A DNA stretch of 64,000 bases from Pontiella desulfatans. Lineage in GTDB: Bacteria > Verrucomicrobiota > Kiritimatiellia > Kiritimatiellales > Pontiellaceae. The stretch is taken from positions 2,976,001 to 3,040,000 of the forward strand of contig NZ_CAAHFG010000001.1 in the NCBI RefSeq assembly GCF_900890425.1, written 5' to 3'. This document shows, in pieces, positions 34,164 to 44,401 of this stretch. The number at the start of each line of letters is the position of its first letter. Positions within the stretch are counted from its first letter, which is position 1. Below the pieces are notes generated by a model. That model did no database searches, was not told the origin of the DNA, and saw only the letters and a program-made list of their open reading frames with translations. A program made the translations under genes and the position numbers.

Positions 34164-35048
34164 ATGAACAGAAACGAAAAAGCTTGGTCCTGCTACCTTC
34201 CGCATTCGCCCGAAGCGGAGGAATGGGGATTGTTTATCCTGGATGCCGGCTACACGGTCATTCCGCCCAACACCCCCTATCCGCCCGGACAGCACCCCGA
34301 TGATCACATGTCGGTGACCAGCGGCCGCACGCTCGACAGCTATACGCTCGTCTACATCACCCGTGGCGGCGGCACCTTTGAATCGCGCTCTGGAGGCGCA
34401 CACACGATCAACGAAGGCGATCTGTTTATGGTGCATCCCGACGAATGGCACTGTTACCAGCCCGATCCGGCAACGGGCTGGGATGAATACTGGGTGGAAT
34501 TTGACGGCGAACAGGCGCGACGCATCATGGGTCACGACGAGTTTTCGCTAAAGAAGCCGGTGCACTCCATCGGCGCCGACGACCAGATCCTGCGGCTGTT
34601 CATCGAGATAGCCGAAGCCACACAAACCCAGTCGCCCGGATTCGAGCATATTATCGCCACGCAAGCCTCGCAGATTGTTGCCCGCATCCTGGCGCGCCTG
34701 CGCTACAGCAGCGCTGAAGCGCGCGAAACGGAAACCCTCATCCGCCAAGCCCGTTTACATATTTTGAAAAACGCCGAACAGTCGATTGACTTCCCGGAAC
34801 TCGCCGGCGAACTCGGCATCAGCTATTCCGCCTTCCGCCACCGCTTCAAGCAGATCACCGGCCTGCCGCCCGGGCAGTACCAGATTCAGATTCGGCTCAA
34901 CAAAGCCCGTCGACTCCTGCGCAACAGTCCGCTCTCCGTCGCCGACATCGCCGCACAGCTCGGCTTCGAGTCGATCTACTACTTTTCCCGCCTCTTCAAA
35001 AAGAAAACCGGCATCTCCCCCCTGCACTACCGCACAGACCAGCATTGA
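34164..35048 (+). CDS. AraC-family transcriptional regulator
   Basis: A 294-residue regulator. The N-terminal cupin-like sensor domain (about 20-130) contains YTLVYITRGGGTFESRSGG and LFMVHPDEWHCYQPD. The C-terminal double HTH (about 195-292) reads FPELAGELGISYSAFRHRFK and then VADIAAQLGFESIYYFSRLF, followed by KKKTGISPLHYR. It is divergent from the rhaT-isomerase operon and probably activates it in response to rhamnose or a product, as RhaS/RhaR do in enterobacteria; the ligand is inference. No ribosome binding site is obvious before the ATG. Confidence 0.9.
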   Translation: MNRNEKAWSCYLPHSPEAEEWGLFILDAGYTVIPPNTPYPPGQHPDDHMSVTSGRTLDSYTLVYITRGGGTFESRSGGAHTINEGDLFMVHPDEWHCYQPDPATGWDEYWVEFDGEQARRIMGHDEFSLKKPVHSIGADDQILRLFIEIAEATQTQSPGFEHIIATQASQIVARILARLRYSSAEARETETLIRQARLHILKNAEQSIDFPELAGELGISYSAFRHRFKQITGLPPGQYQIQIRLNKARRLLRNSPLSVADIAAQLGFESIYYFSRLFKKKTGISPLHYRTDQH

Positions 35049-35087
35049 TTTTTCATGTTGTCCCGGCTGTTAACGGACGCCGCGAGA

Positions 35088-37004
35088 TTATTCAGATTTG
35101 GCCTGTTCCTCCCGGGCGAGGATTTCGAAAAAGATGATGCAGGAGCTGCTGACATATTTTAGCCGCTGTTTTTCCGCCTTCTCTACTTTGGCTTTGCGGC
35201 AACCGTCGTTGAGTTCGTTGACTGCGTCAATGAACGGCGCGCGGTTTTCGACGTAAAACAGATAGTTGACCGCCATCAATTTGATGAACCAGTTTTCGTG
35301 CTGGAAATATTCCTTAATTTTTTCTTCCGCCGCTTTGGTTTCGAAGTTTTTCCAGATCACAGCGGCGGCGGTTACACCGGCGGGCGGACAGGCGTCGTTC
35401 ATGACCTCGGCGATTTCTGCTTCGTACGGCGCCAAATCCTGTTTGCTTTGCGACATCAATCCCAACGCAGCCCAATAGCGGACAAACCGGTTCGGGTCTT
35501 TCAGCAAGGCCACCTGTTTTTTGGTAACATCTGCGCCTCGGAAACCGGAGAGCGACGCGGCGGCAACCACCTCTTTAATTGGATAGTTTTTGTCGTCGAG
35601 CCGGAACTCGTACGCGGTGCTCTCTTTGGAAACCAGTCCGATTTCGTATTCCGGCAGCAAGTGCACATCGCGCCCTGAAACCAGTTTAGCTTCAAGCTGT
35701 TTGCGCATTTTTTCCAGCCGTTTTTTGTGCTTCGGATCACTGGCGAGATTTTTCGTTTCCCACGGATCTTCTTTGATATTGAATAGAAATTCCGGCTCGC
35801 GCGGAACGAAGAGGCTCGCCTGAAATTCGTTCAGCTCCCCTGCCCCTAAATCTGAGCGCATCTGCTTCATGATATCGGAGATTTCGGTGTAGGATTTGAA
35901 CCGTTCTTCGGGCATGTACGCCATATAGTTGCGCGCGTAGAAATAGTCGCCATTGCTGACCCCGCGCATCAGCCCGATCCCGTTGTCGCAGCGGTCAGCG
36001 GAAAAGACTAGGTGATCGGTCGGTTTGGTGCGATTTTTTCCCATCAAAATCCGCCCGTTCATATGTTCGGGAATTGTTCCGCCCGCCAGGCTGATGAGGG
36101 TCGGCGCCAGATCTTCAAAGCTGATCAGCTCGTCGGTCGTTACGCCGCCCGTGCCCCACGGTGAGAGGTGTTTCCATTTTTCAGGAATCGAGATGACAAA
36201 CGGAACCTGGTAGCTCAGGTTGATTCCGTTCTGTTTTCCGCGCGGAATGCCTTCGCCGTGGTCAGCATAGAAAAAGATGATGGTATCGTCGCGCAGTCCG
36301 TCGTCTTCGAGCTTTTTGAGCAGTTCGCCGATGCGGATATCCGTGAGTTTGATCGAGTTATAAACGCGGGCGAATTGCTTGCGCATTTCCGGGCTGTCTT
36401 TCAGGAACGGCGGCATCACGAACTGGTCGTCGCGGATCATCTGCTCCGGCGAAAGGTTTTCGAGCACCATTTTTTCATACCATTCGAAGGATTTAGACAT
36501 CGTTCGGGATTGATGCGAATCGTTCTGATTGAAGACGCAGAAAAACGGTTGGCCCTCTTCGCGCTTCCACCAGCCGACTGTACCGTCCATCGTCCACGCC
36601 TCGTGTTTCTTCCACTCAATGTCGGCAAAATTGTAGTCCTTTTTGCCGCAGTTACTCGTGAAGTATCCGACCTCTTTCATGTAATAGGGGAATCCTTTGA
36701 TGAACTCGGGAACAGGGTACTGGCTGCGATGGTTGCCGGTTCCCATTTCATAGGTTCGGGCGCCCGTAAAAATGGTGGAACGGCTTGACGAACAAACCGG
36801 GCCGGTTGCGTACGCATTCGTGAAGCGAACGCCCTCGCGCGCCAAGCGGTCGATATTCGGGGTGCGCGCATTTTTATCGCCATAGCATCCGATAAAATGC
36901 GGCGAGGTGTCTTCCATCGTAATCCAGAGGATATTCGGTTTTTCTGCCGCGAAGGCTACGGACGACAGTGCAAACAGAACCATTAACAAACCCAGTTTCT
37001 TCAT
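35088..37004 (-). CDS. Sulfatase (CSSSR motif) with extended C-terminus
   Basis: A 638-residue sulfatase from the ATG at 37004, preceded by GGAG; the longer frame would begin inside the IS border. Signal peptide 1-20, TMEDTSPHFIGCYGDKN at 29-45, and formylglycine motif CSSSR with Cys71 (Ser instead of Pro/Ala at the third position). DHGEGIPRGKQNG follows. The last 150 residues are an alpha-helical HEAT-like extension (RYWAALGLMSQSKQDLAPYE). It is a close paralogue of 44402-46363; long stretches are identical. The IS4-type element starts 32 bases upstream, so it is cut off from the rest of the 28-kb operon unless transcription crosses the IS. Confidence 0.92.
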   Translation of the reverse strand: MKKLGLLMVLFALSSVAFAAEKPNILWITMEDTSPHFIGCYGDKNARTPNIDRLAREGVRFTNAYATGPVCSSSRSTIFTGARTYEMGTGNHRSQYPVPEFIKGFPYYMKEVGYFTSNCGKKDYNFADIEWKKHEAWTMDGTVGWWKREEGQPFFCVFNQNDSHQSRTMSKSFEWYEKMVLENLSPEQMIRDDQFVMPPFLKDSPEMRKQFARVYNSIKLTDIRIGELLKKLEDDGLRDDTIIFFYADHGEGIPRGKQNGINLSYQVPFVISIPEKWKHLSPWGTGGVTTDELISFEDLAPTLISLAGGTIPEHMNGRILMGKNRTKPTDHLVFSADRCDNGIGLMRGVSNGDYFYARNYMAYMPEERFKSYTEISDIMKQMRSDLGAGELNEFQASLFVPREPEFLFNIKEDPWETKNLASDPKHKKRLEKMRKQLEAKLVSGRDVHLLPEYEIGLVSKESTAYEFRLDDKNYPIKEVVAAASLSGFRGADVTKKQVALLKDPNRFVRYWAALGLMSQSKQDLAPYEAEIAEVMNDACPPAGVTAAAVIWKNFETKAAEEKIKEYFQHENWFIKLMAVNYLFYVENRAPFIDAVNELNDGCRKAKVEKAEKQRLKYVSSSCIIFFEILAREEQAKSE

Positions 37005-37035
37005 GCGGACATTCTCCTTATTTTTATTACTTGGA

Positions 37036-38499
37036 TTCACTGTCATCCCATAGAGAACGCTAATGAAGTATAAGCGCCCGTTTTTGTTAAGGTTTTTGAT
37101 GTTCGATTCATTTAGTCGATTTCGATTTTTTATCGAAGGTTAATGATGGTTTCCCGTTTTAAACAGTTGGCTGTCCCACAGCTTTTAGACGAACCCCGGC
37201 AGATACGCCTGTTCCGGTGCTCCTCTGATACGACTGGGTGGTTTGGCTGTCCCATAGGATTCCAGCAAGGCCGTCAGATCCCAGCGTCGCCACAGCGCGG
37301 CGCGCACAACGGTAAAGAGACGCTTGAAGCTGTGTCCCCACCCGTGCATGAACGCCAGGCAGCGCATGAGCAGATGCACCAGCAGCCCCGTCCAGACCTG
37401 CCAGCGAACGGCGTTGGCGCTGTAGCCGAGGAAGTCGGAGAGCTGGAGCGTCTGCTTGATCTCTTTGAAAAATACCTCGATGTCCCATCGGCAACGGTAG
37501 AGTTCAGCGATCGTCCACGCGCTCCACTCCATGTGGTTGGTCATGAAGACTATTTCGACATCTTTGCCGTTGATCTCCACGAGGGCAACGACGCGGCGCA
37601 GCTCGCTCGGGTAGGCCTCCTTCGATTTTTCGAGCGCCATCTCAATCACCTCGTCGCGAATGATGCGCTTGTGTCCGGTAGTTTCGAGCGTGCGCACCAC
37701 ATCGTATTGCATGTTGTCCTTGGCCCGGCCTACCCACCAGATGCCGCGCTCCGTCAGTTCGTAGAGATGCCCGAATTTCGTGTAAGCCTTGTCGAACACG
37801 GCGATTTCACCGGATTTGAGCCCTGCGCACAACGCCTGCGCCTTGGTGCTATCATGGTGCTTCGCCGTATCAACGATGGCGCACCGGGGCAGAAAGCTCT
37901 GCAGGTCGAGGCGCAGATGACACTTGGCCGCGGCTTTGCGACGGCGGTGCTTCGCCCAGTCCATGCAGTTGGCGACCAGTTGGACCGTGGTCGAGTCCAT
38001 CGCATGGATCGCCTTGCTGAAGCGCCGAAGGTATCCGCGCCGAACTTTGCCTTTCGCGAAGCCCGGAACCGTATCCATCAGATGCTTCATCATGCTCCAG
38101 TAGAGTTCTTCAGCCATGTCCGCGCTGCGGACCCTGTTCGCATGGCTCAGGTTGTTGCGCGAAGGAGGAACTGCACCTCGTATAGTCGAGAGCGCCGCCG
38201 CATTCATCTGGAGCGCGTCGCACACATCATTGAGTCCAAGCGCGTGCGAGAAGTGGGCGTACATCAACGAAACCACATGGCTCCACGGCGCGTACGTCCG
38301 GCATCGGGCGTCTACGCCATGCTTCTTCGCAAGGTTCGACACCATGTGTCCGGGAATCAGATTGCACATTTGTTTCAAGGTAGTATACCTATGTCCGGCT
38401 GGTTTGTGTTTTTGTCTTTGTTTTTTCATACCCTCCGAGTGGAGGATTTAAGACGCACTTACCAGCCTTTTTATTTAAGAGCTATGGGATGACAGTGAA
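37036..38499 (-). mobile_element. IS4-family insertion sequence
   Basis: About 1.46 kb bounded by 18-bp inverted repeats: TTCACTGTCATCCCATAG at 37036-37053 and its complement CTATGGGATGACAGTGAA at 38482-38499. One transposase gene fills most of it. No convincing target-site duplication is visible. The right border lies 10 bases inside the start of a lost gene (stub 38497-38509), so a deletion accompanied or followed insertion. Confidence 0.88.
37185..38429 (-). CDS. IS4-family DDE transposase
   Basis: A 414-residue transposase that appears intact. The catalytic residues are visible: first Asp in AIHAMDSTTVQL, second in AVFDKAYTKF, and the Y-2-R-3-E-6-K signature of IS4 as YRCRWDIEVFFKEIK, which contains the catalytic Glu. 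The N-terminal region (CNLIPGHMVSNLAKKHGVD) resembles the DUF4372-like N-terminus of this group. It has an ATG start at 38429 near the right end and ends 130 bases inside the left inverted repeat. Confidence 0.93.
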   Translation of the reverse strand: MKKQRQKHKPAGHRYTTLKQMCNLIPGHMVSNLAKKHGVDARCRTYAPWSHVVSLMYAHFSHALGLNDVCDALQMNAAALSTIRGAVPPSRNNLSHANRVRSADMAEELYWSMMKHLMDTVPGFAKGKVRRGYLRRFSKAIHAMDSTTVQLVANCMDWAKHRRRKAAAKCHLRLDLQSFLPRCAIVDTAKHHDSTKAQALCAGLKSGEIAVFDKAYTKFGHLYELTERGIWWVGRAKDNMQYDVVRTLETTGHKRIIRDEVIEMALEKSKEAYPSELRRVVALVEINGKDVEIVFMTNHMEWSAWTIAELYRCRWDIEVFFKEIKQTLQLSDFLGYSANAVRWQVWTGLLVHLLMRCLAFMHGWGHSFKRLFTVVRAALWRRWDLTALLESYGTAKPPSRIRGAPEQAYLPGFV

Positions 38500-38509
38500 A
38501 TAACTTCAT
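38497..38509 (-). pseudogene. 13-base stub of a lost (alpha/alpha)6-protein gene
   Basis: On the minus strand GGAGATTAAG ATGAAGTTATTTC precisely matches the ribosome binding site and first codons of the gene at 57846-59939, then changes into the IS end. The homology continues upstream through the end of the GH2 gene (compare 38500-38600 with 59930-60036). The rest of the gene is missing on the far side of the IS. Confidence 0.65.
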
Positions 38510-38537
38510 CTTAATCTCCTGATGTTTTTTCTAAACG

Positions 38538-41375
38538 CTACCGGTCCGTCCGCCCGAGGAACTCCTGCATCGCTTCCGGCGTCACGGGTACGTCCGGTTT
38601 GAACAGCGGCGAAGCGGCATAGTTGAGCAGGCTTTTGCGAAGCTGACGCGCTTCTGGGCGAGTTTCGAGATCGTTGACAATATCGGCGGTACAGACCAGC
38701 ACCGATCCGTTTTTGTATTTGAACTCGAAGATCATCGCCAGCGAGCGGTTGTGGTGGAAATTATCGACTGTGCGTACCGCCGGGCGAATCGCAAGCGGCA
38801 GACTTTCGATCCTGACCGAGAAGGAACGGTTCACCAAATCCTGCCATTGCCAATCGCTGTGAAATTCCGAGGGGAAGTCGGCGAGGGCCGGGTTGGCCGA
38901 ATCAATCAGCAGTCCCATGGTTTTGGAAATCTGGCGATGTTTCATCCGCGCGTTCCAGAAGGTTCCGCTGAACGTGCCGGGGACCGAATCTTTGAACGCC
39001 TTCGCGCTCGGTGCACAGACCACCTTTACGCCGTTTTCGAGTGCGGCCTCGACCGAGTCATCCCACGCCGTTGCAAACATTACCCCTTCCGGAATATCCA
39101 CTTGGTTTTGCTGCGGATAGACCCAAATGTTGTAGCGGTTGACGCGTCCGTTGGAGGCGCTGACAACCAGCTCCAATGCCGTTGCCGTTTTGATGTCACC
39201 AAGTGGAATGTTGATTTCACCCGCGGACGAAAGCTGCCCGGTCGGCGCATTCACTTTTTTCAGGTTTCCGGAAGCAACGACTTGCCCGATTTTATTGCGC
39301 AACGCCCAGTTCATTTCACCCGTAAAGTCAGCTGCGGAATAGTTTGAGATTTGAAGGTCAGCCTTAAACGTTTCGCTGTTGTCCCACACCATTTTTTCGA
39401 GGCGCGCCATCGGCACAAAGTCGGAACAGAACTGACGGAATTCCGCCGGTGTGGTCAGCCCTTTCGATTCCCACATCGCATTGATGATTCCGATGGGCGA
39501 GGTACCCTGCCCCGGGTAGTCCTGCAATGAGAGCAGTTGAAATCCGCTCAGTTCGGGTGTGCAAAGAAGCGCCTCGATTTCGGCTTTGTAGAGCAGCAGG
39601 GTCAGTTTGCCGGACGCCAGCGTAAAATCGTTTGCCCAATCGCCGAGTCCTTTTTTGCACAAATCCTTTTGGAAATCTTCATAGTTATACGCGCGCATGG
39701 CTCCGTAATAGCGCGTGATTTCGCGGAAATCAGCATACACACACCACTGTCCATTTTCATGCGTGATCAACGGGCGGTTCAATCCTTCCAGACGTCCCGC
39801 AAAGTCGAACGCTGACCCGTAACGGTAGCCTTCCTTATTGAATGGCTCGTAACCCTTAACCGGTCCACCACCCCATTTTACGCCGCAGAGATGCTCCTTT
39901 TGGGTACCCCAGGCACTGCTGTAAAAGTCATCGATCCGATCCGATGTCCATGGGTGCGTCGTTGAAGAATACAAATGACGCGGATCGGTGGTCTGCCCGT
40001 ATTGTACCTTTTCAGCCAGGCGCGCGGTTTGTCGTTCAATAAAGTCCGGTTCTCCCTGCATAATCAGTTGCTCGTTGCCCATCGAAGCGAGCATAAATGA
40101 CGGGTGGTTCCCGTAATAATAGATGATCCGCTTGAGTTCGTCGGTCAGATACTGCGTAGTCGCAGCATCCTCTTCGCGCTTTGTGCTTGGGCAGGAGGTA
40201 CCCGGCACTTCAACCTGCAGATAAAAACCGAGCTCATCCGCCGCCTGAAAAGCCGCGTCTGGTGGACAACCTGTATGAAAACGGAAATAGTTCAGCCCGT
40301 AGGATTGAGCGATGCCGATCTGTTTTTTCCACGAGGCCACATCCATCGGTTCGTGCCCCAAAATCGGGTAGAACATACATTCAAGTGTACCGCGCAACGA
40401 AATACGTTTTCCGTTCAGCATCATTTGGATTCCGTCGCTTTTCAGCTCACGCATTCCGAACTGCGTTTCCGTTTGCTGATCGCCCATCGCGAGTTTGAGA
40501 GTGTAAAGCGCCGGGTTGAATTCGCTCCACAGTTTCGCGTTTTTAATCGGCATCGAAAATTCGACGGTTTGTTCTACCGCTCCGCTTAATTTAAACTGCG
40601 CCGTTTTTTTCTGCCCGTCCACTTCGGCGGTGATTTTGATTTCCTCCGCCTTTTTATTCGCGTTGGCGATCAGGACTTTGACATTGATTTCCGATTTTTG
40701 GATGTCGCTGAAAACGTCGGCTTTTACGATATGCGTTTTATCAAAAACGCGCAGTTCAATTTTTCCGATGGCACCATTCCAGTTGTGAACGAGATTATGC
40801 CCGCCGCAGTTGAGCTTGGCGCTCTTTTTTACATCGGTCGTCAGGTCATAATGAAGCACCATTTCATTGTCGCCCGGCGCCACACCGCGTCCTTTGCGGT
40901 TCAGGTTATCGAACAGAACCGTCAGCTGGTTTTTTCCTTTTTTGAGGGATTTTGTGAGGTTGTGTTCGTGTGGCGCGACCAATGAATTCTGCGTTCCGGC
41001 ATATTTCCCGTTTACCCAAATGAATGATTCCCAGCCACACCGTTCCATAAACAAAATGTACTCTTTGGATAGGTCATCGATTTCAATTTCGCGCTGATAC
41101 CAGATGCTGCCGCGATAGGAGCGTGGTTCCGTAGAATTGGCCATGTCCCGTCTATTGCTGGTTTCGTTCTTTAAGTTGTCGTGGTTCGTGCCGGGCAGAA
41201 CGCCCGTTTCGCCACTGAACGTTTCCGCAAAAAATTTCTGAGCAACGCCCTCCCCTTTGTCATCGACCCGCATCTGCCATTCGCCATCTAGCGCAATGGT
41301 ATTACCGAACACGCCACAAGCGGATAAACAGAGCAAACCCGCGACCACCAATTTACATTTCTTTGTTTTCATCAT
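38538..41375 (-). CDS. GH2-type glycoside hydrolase
   Basis: A 945-residue secreted GH2-fold enzyme, paralogous to the one at 11612-14497. Signal peptide 1-24, jelly roll with YRGSIWYQREIEID and FIWVNGKYAGTQN, Ig-like domain, TIM barrel (FRFHTGCPPDAAFQAADE). The acid/base candidate is about Glu435 in MLASMGNEQL; the nucleophile candidate is about Glu540 in PLITHENGQW. Its ATG overlaps the stop of the upstream GH2 by four bases. The last 22 residues (SPLFKPDVPVTPEAMQEF) recur at the end of the relic at 59969-60163, showing that a second copy of this gene existed. Confidence 0.88.
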   Translation of the reverse strand: MMKTKKCKLVVAGLLCLSACGVFGNTIALDGEWQMRVDDKGEGVAQKFFAETFSGETGVLPGTNHDNLKNETSNRRDMANSTEPRSYRGSIWYQREIEIDDLSKEYILFMERCGWESFIWVNGKYAGTQNSLVAPHEHNLTKSLKKGKNQLTVLFDNLNRKGRGVAPGDNEMVLHYDLTTDVKKSAKLNCGGHNLVHNWNGAIGKIELRVFDKTHIVKADVFSDIQKSEINVKVLIANANKKAEEIKITAEVDGQKKTAQFKLSGAVEQTVEFSMPIKNAKLWSEFNPALYTLKLAMGDQQTETQFGMRELKSDGIQMMLNGKRISLRGTLECMFYPILGHEPMDVASWKKQIGIAQSYGLNYFRFHTGCPPDAAFQAADELGFYLQVEVPGTSCPSTKREEDAATTQYLTDELKRIIYYYGNHPSFMLASMGNEQLIMQGEPDFIERQTARLAEKVQYGQTTDPRHLYSSTTHPWTSDRIDDFYSSAWGTQKEHLCGVKWGGGPVKGYEPFNKEGYRYGSAFDFAGRLEGLNRPLITHENGQWCVYADFREITRYYGAMRAYNYEDFQKDLCKKGLGDWANDFTLASGKLTLLLYKAEIEALLCTPELSGFQLLSLQDYPGQGTSPIGIINAMWESKGLTTPAEFRQFCSDFVPMARLEKMVWDNSETFKADLQISNYSAADFTGEMNWALRNKIGQVVASGNLKKVNAPTGQLSSAGEINIPLGDIKTATALELVVSASNGRVNRYNIWVYPQQNQVDIPEGVMFATAWDDSVEAALENGVKVVCAPSAKAFKDSVPGTFSGTFWNARMKHRQISKTMGLLIDSANPALADFPSEFHSDWQWQDLVNRSFSVRIESLPLAIRPAVRTVDNFHHNRSLAMIFEFKYKNGSVLVCTADIVNDLETRPEARQLRKSLLNYAASPLFKPDVPVTPEAMQEFLGRTDR

Positions 41376-44300
41376 TTCACCTCAAAGGTTGCACGTCCCA
41401 CAACAACTGTCCCCGAATTCATCTCTCGGGGCGTTCCAAATTTGCAATGATGCTCACTGCCATGCCCGGAATAATCGGCGGCGAGCATCCGCGTCATTTT
41501 TGGCAGCACCCAGCAGCGAACGTGCTGCGATGCGTCCGAATTAAACCGCAAACCATTTCCATCCGCATCCGAAAGCGACGCGGTAAAGACATTATATTTC
41601 GTGGAGCGGAAATCGTTACAGCCCAAGTCCGTCGCATCCTGCGACCACGGATAATCCACATCGGAAAGCGGGCCGAACACGCCGCACCGTTTCACATCCG
41701 GATAAAAGGCGGGCGATGAGCCTACAGGGCGGCCGATATGGTCGTCGGGATAAATACTTAGCTCGGCATCACGTTCCCAGCTCAGCTGATCCATCACGCG
41801 TGGCAGATCGAGCACGACGCCGGTCTGCAAAACCTTCAGATCCTTTTTCAATTTGAAATCGTGGGCCACATCGAATGTGCCGTCGTCTTTAACGGCAACC
41901 GTAAAGAAACCGTCTGCTTCGTCGTAACTGCCCGGAATAGTGATCACCACATCCGCGCCGATCTTTTTCGCCGAAATTTTTCCGGATTTCCAGTTCGAGC
42001 AAACCGGACTTGCCGGTGTGTTCGGCTCGTGTTTGGTAATGATTTTCCGGGTGGCGACCGCCTCCAGCACCATCAGGTGCGGACCGCCTGTTACGATCGG
42101 ATCGCCCTCTTTTTCGATTTGGAGCGAACCTGTTGCATCAACTTTCACTGCAAGCGATCCTGCCGTTACTCCAAACCCATCGCCGTTATCCTTCAGGGAC
42201 ACGGCATGCTCTTCTGTCGTTTTTTTATCCGCAGCTTTCGGCGCGTCCGCGAAGGCGAGCTTCCAGCGGTTGACTTCAAATCCGAGCGGGCTAATCGCGC
42301 GCAAAATCACCGACTGATCTTCAGCAACCCCGCGAAGCCCCTTCAGTTTCAGCGTTCCGGTTTCCTGCGGCGCGACATCCGCCGTGGCGGTTCCGGTTTT
42401 ATCGCCCGCGCTCCACTCGAAGCGAAATTCGTCGAGGTTACTGAAAAAGTTGCGGTTTTCGATTTCGAGCATTGCGTCCGAGCCGATTGTGGTGTTCGAA
42501 AGTTGGATCGGCGCGTAGGCTTTTTTAATGTACCAGTATTCCGGCTTTTCGCGGCGCCATCCATCGATGAAGCCCCACGCCCCGCAACCCGTTGCGAGTA
42601 GAGGTTCATTTTTTTCTTCGACCTGTTTCTCTTTATAAATGGCGTGCAGTCCAAAATTCTGCTCCACATCACCCACATTTTTTCCGGCGGTGTCGATGAA
42701 GAAAATCGAGTCGATGCCGCACCAGATGGTGCCGCCCATCAGTTGCTCTTCCGCATCCACCTGATTCCAGTATTTAATGAAACCGGGGCCCCATAAATCG
42801 CGCAGGCCGGGATCGTAGCCCAACTCGCGATAGTCGTAGCAATAGAGGTGCGCGTATTCGCCGAGGAAAACCGGGCGTGTTTCGTTTTTCATCAAATCGA
42901 AAATAAACTGCCCCGGATAGTGCGACGCCGCCACTTCGCAAAGGCCGTTGTCGTACGCCTTCTTTTTATAGAACGACATATCGAAAATGGTCGGGCGGGC
43001 CGGGTCCAGCTTCCTGACCGCGTGATACGCATTCTCAAAATATTCGTTCCAGTCACATTCGTTGGCGAGCGACCAGAGCACGACGCTCGGATGACTGCGA
43101 TCGCGCTGCACCATTTCGAGCGTGGAGCGCATGATCAGATCCCCGAATTCGTCGGTCAGCGGAACGCCCTGATTCTTTGTGCCCCAATGCCAGCCCCAGA
43201 ATGGTGCTTCCACTTCGACCATCAGCCCGACTTCATCGCAGATATCGAGGAACCGTCCGTCGGGCGGATAATGCGAGGTGCGGATAAAGTTGACGTTCGC
43301 GGCGCGGAAAAGCTCGGCATCTTCGCGCTGCATGGCTTCCGGAATACCGCGCCCGAGAATCGGGTGCGTTTCGTGACGGTTCGTACCGCGCGCTTTAACC
43401 GCCACGCCGTTGACCAAAAACTCGGTACCGCGCACCTCAATTTCGCGGACGCCAAAACTGCGCTCAACCTTCATCACCGCTTTTTTATTCAGCGCCAGCG
43501 TGCCGTGCGCCATGTAAAGGTTCGGGTGTTCGGGATCCCATTTCTTCGGCGATTTAACCGGGATTTTAATGTGTTCGGTACGCGATTCGCCCGCCGCCAA
43601 CGGCTTAAATTCCGCCACAGCTTTCGCCACCGTTTGATCCTTTTTCCATTCGGTCAGCTGAAGAGAAATCGCGAGCGGACCGCTCGGCGACGCGCCTTCG
43701 TTGGTTAGTTCAATTTCAACATCGACGACAGCATCGGTATAGGTTTCGTCCAGCTCGGTGCTGACGTGGAACAACGAGACATTGACCGCCGGAAGCGCGA
43801 CAAGACGCAGCGGGCGCATCAGACCGCCGCAATCGGCGTGGTCATACATATCGGGCGATTTCTGCATCACCACCACCATCCGGTTTTCTTTGCCCGGTTG
43901 GCAGGCCTCCGTCACATCCCACTCGAATGCGGTATGCCCGATGCCCCAGCGTTCCGACCAGAGCCGATCCCGTTCTTCAGGATGACGCGGAAAACCGATG
44001 CGTTTGCCGACCGTTTTACCGTTAATGAACACTTCGGCGGGTCCGACAAACCCGTCAAACTGAAGCTTAACGCGCTGGCCGTTCCAGTCGGACGGAATAT
44101 CGATCGTTCGGGTATAGATGGCCCGCAGTTCGTCATCGCTCTCAAGCCAGTAGCCCTGCCCGCCCCATTGGCCCGGCACACGGATTTGATCCCATTTCGC
44201 GTAATCGACCTCGCCCTGCCAGGCGTCCGGCTTCACGTCGTAGGCAAACTGCCAAACACCGGAGAGCTCCATCACTGATTCCTTTACCGTCGGGTTCTCC

Positions 44301-44386
44301 GTCGGCAACGGGCTCAGCCGCGGAACTTCCGCATGGGCAAAACCTGCCAACAGCATCAAATTAAACAGTACAATTTTCTTATTCAT
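41372..44386 (-). CDS. GH2-type glycoside hydrolase, beta-galactosidase-like
   Basis: A 1004-residue secreted enzyme. Signal peptide 1-19 (MNKKIVLFNLMLLAGFAHA), jelly roll (AIYTRTIDIPSDWNG, DGFVGPAEVFINGKTVG), Ig-like domain, TIM barrel starting at FLVNGVAVKARGTNRHETHP with IRTSHYPPDGRFLD. The acid/base candidate is Glu443 in WSLANECDW; the nucleophile candidate is Glu510 in PVFLGEYAHLY. A long beta-rich C-terminal region (about 700-1004) follows. It sits 16 bases after a CSSSR sulfatase and overlaps the next GH2, so the two GH2 enzymes are made together in the 28-kb operon and probably act on the same desulfated chain. Confidence 0.9.
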   Translation of the reverse strand: MNKKIVLFNLMLLAGFAHAEVPRLSPLPTENPTVKESVMELSGVWQFAYDVKPDAWQGEVDYAKWDQIRVPGQWGGQGYWLESDDELRAIYTRTIDIPSDWNGQRVKLQFDGFVGPAEVFINGKTVGKRIGFPRHPEERDRLWSERWGIGHTAFEWDVTEACQPGKENRMVVVMQKSPDMYDHADCGGLMRPLRLVALPAVNVSLFHVSTELDETYTDAVVDVEIELTNEGASPSGPLAISLQLTEWKKDQTVAKAVAEFKPLAAGESRTEHIKIPVKSPKKWDPEHPNLYMAHGTLALNKKAVMKVERSFGVREIEVRGTEFLVNGVAVKARGTNRHETHPILGRGIPEAMQREDAELFRAANVNFIRTSHYPPDGRFLDICDEVGLMVEVEAPFWGWHWGTKNQGVPLTDEFGDLIMRSTLEMVQRDRSHPSVVLWSLANECDWNEYFENAYHAVRKLDPARPTIFDMSFYKKKAYDNGLCEVAASHYPGQFIFDLMKNETRPVFLGEYAHLYCYDYRELGYDPGLRDLWGPGFIKYWNQVDAEEQLMGGTIWCGIDSIFFIDTAGKNVGDVEQNFGLHAIYKEKQVEEKNEPLLATGCGAWGFIDGWRREKPEYWYIKKAYAPIQLSNTTIGSDAMLEIENRNFFSNLDEFRFEWSAGDKTGTATADVAPQETGTLKLKGLRGVAEDQSVILRAISPLGFEVNRWKLAFADAPKAADKKTTEEHAVSLKDNGDGFGVTAGSLAVKVDATGSLQIEKEGDPIVTGGPHLMVLEAVATRKIITKHEPNTPASPVCSNWKSGKISAKKIGADVVITIPGSYDEADGFFTVAVKDDGTFDVAHDFKLKKDLKVLQTGVVLDLPRVMDQLSWERDAELSIYPDDHIGRPVGSSPAFYPDVKRCGVFGPLSDVDYPWSQDATDLGCNDFRSTKYNVFTASLSDADGNGLRFNSDASQHVRCWVLPKMTRMLAADYSGHGSEHHCKFGTPREMNSGTVVVGRATFEVK

Positions 44387-44401
44387 TTCTATCTTCTTTA
44401 G

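Noticed and set aside
35052-35080. Possible REP (CATGTTGTCCCGGCTG) after the AraC gene
   Set aside because: Only the left arm resembles the repeat and the stem is broken by several mismatches; too degenerate to call.
37036-38499. Target-site duplication of the IS
   Set aside because: The flanking bases (GGA to the left, TAACTT to the right) do not form a direct repeat; a deletion at the border probably removed it.
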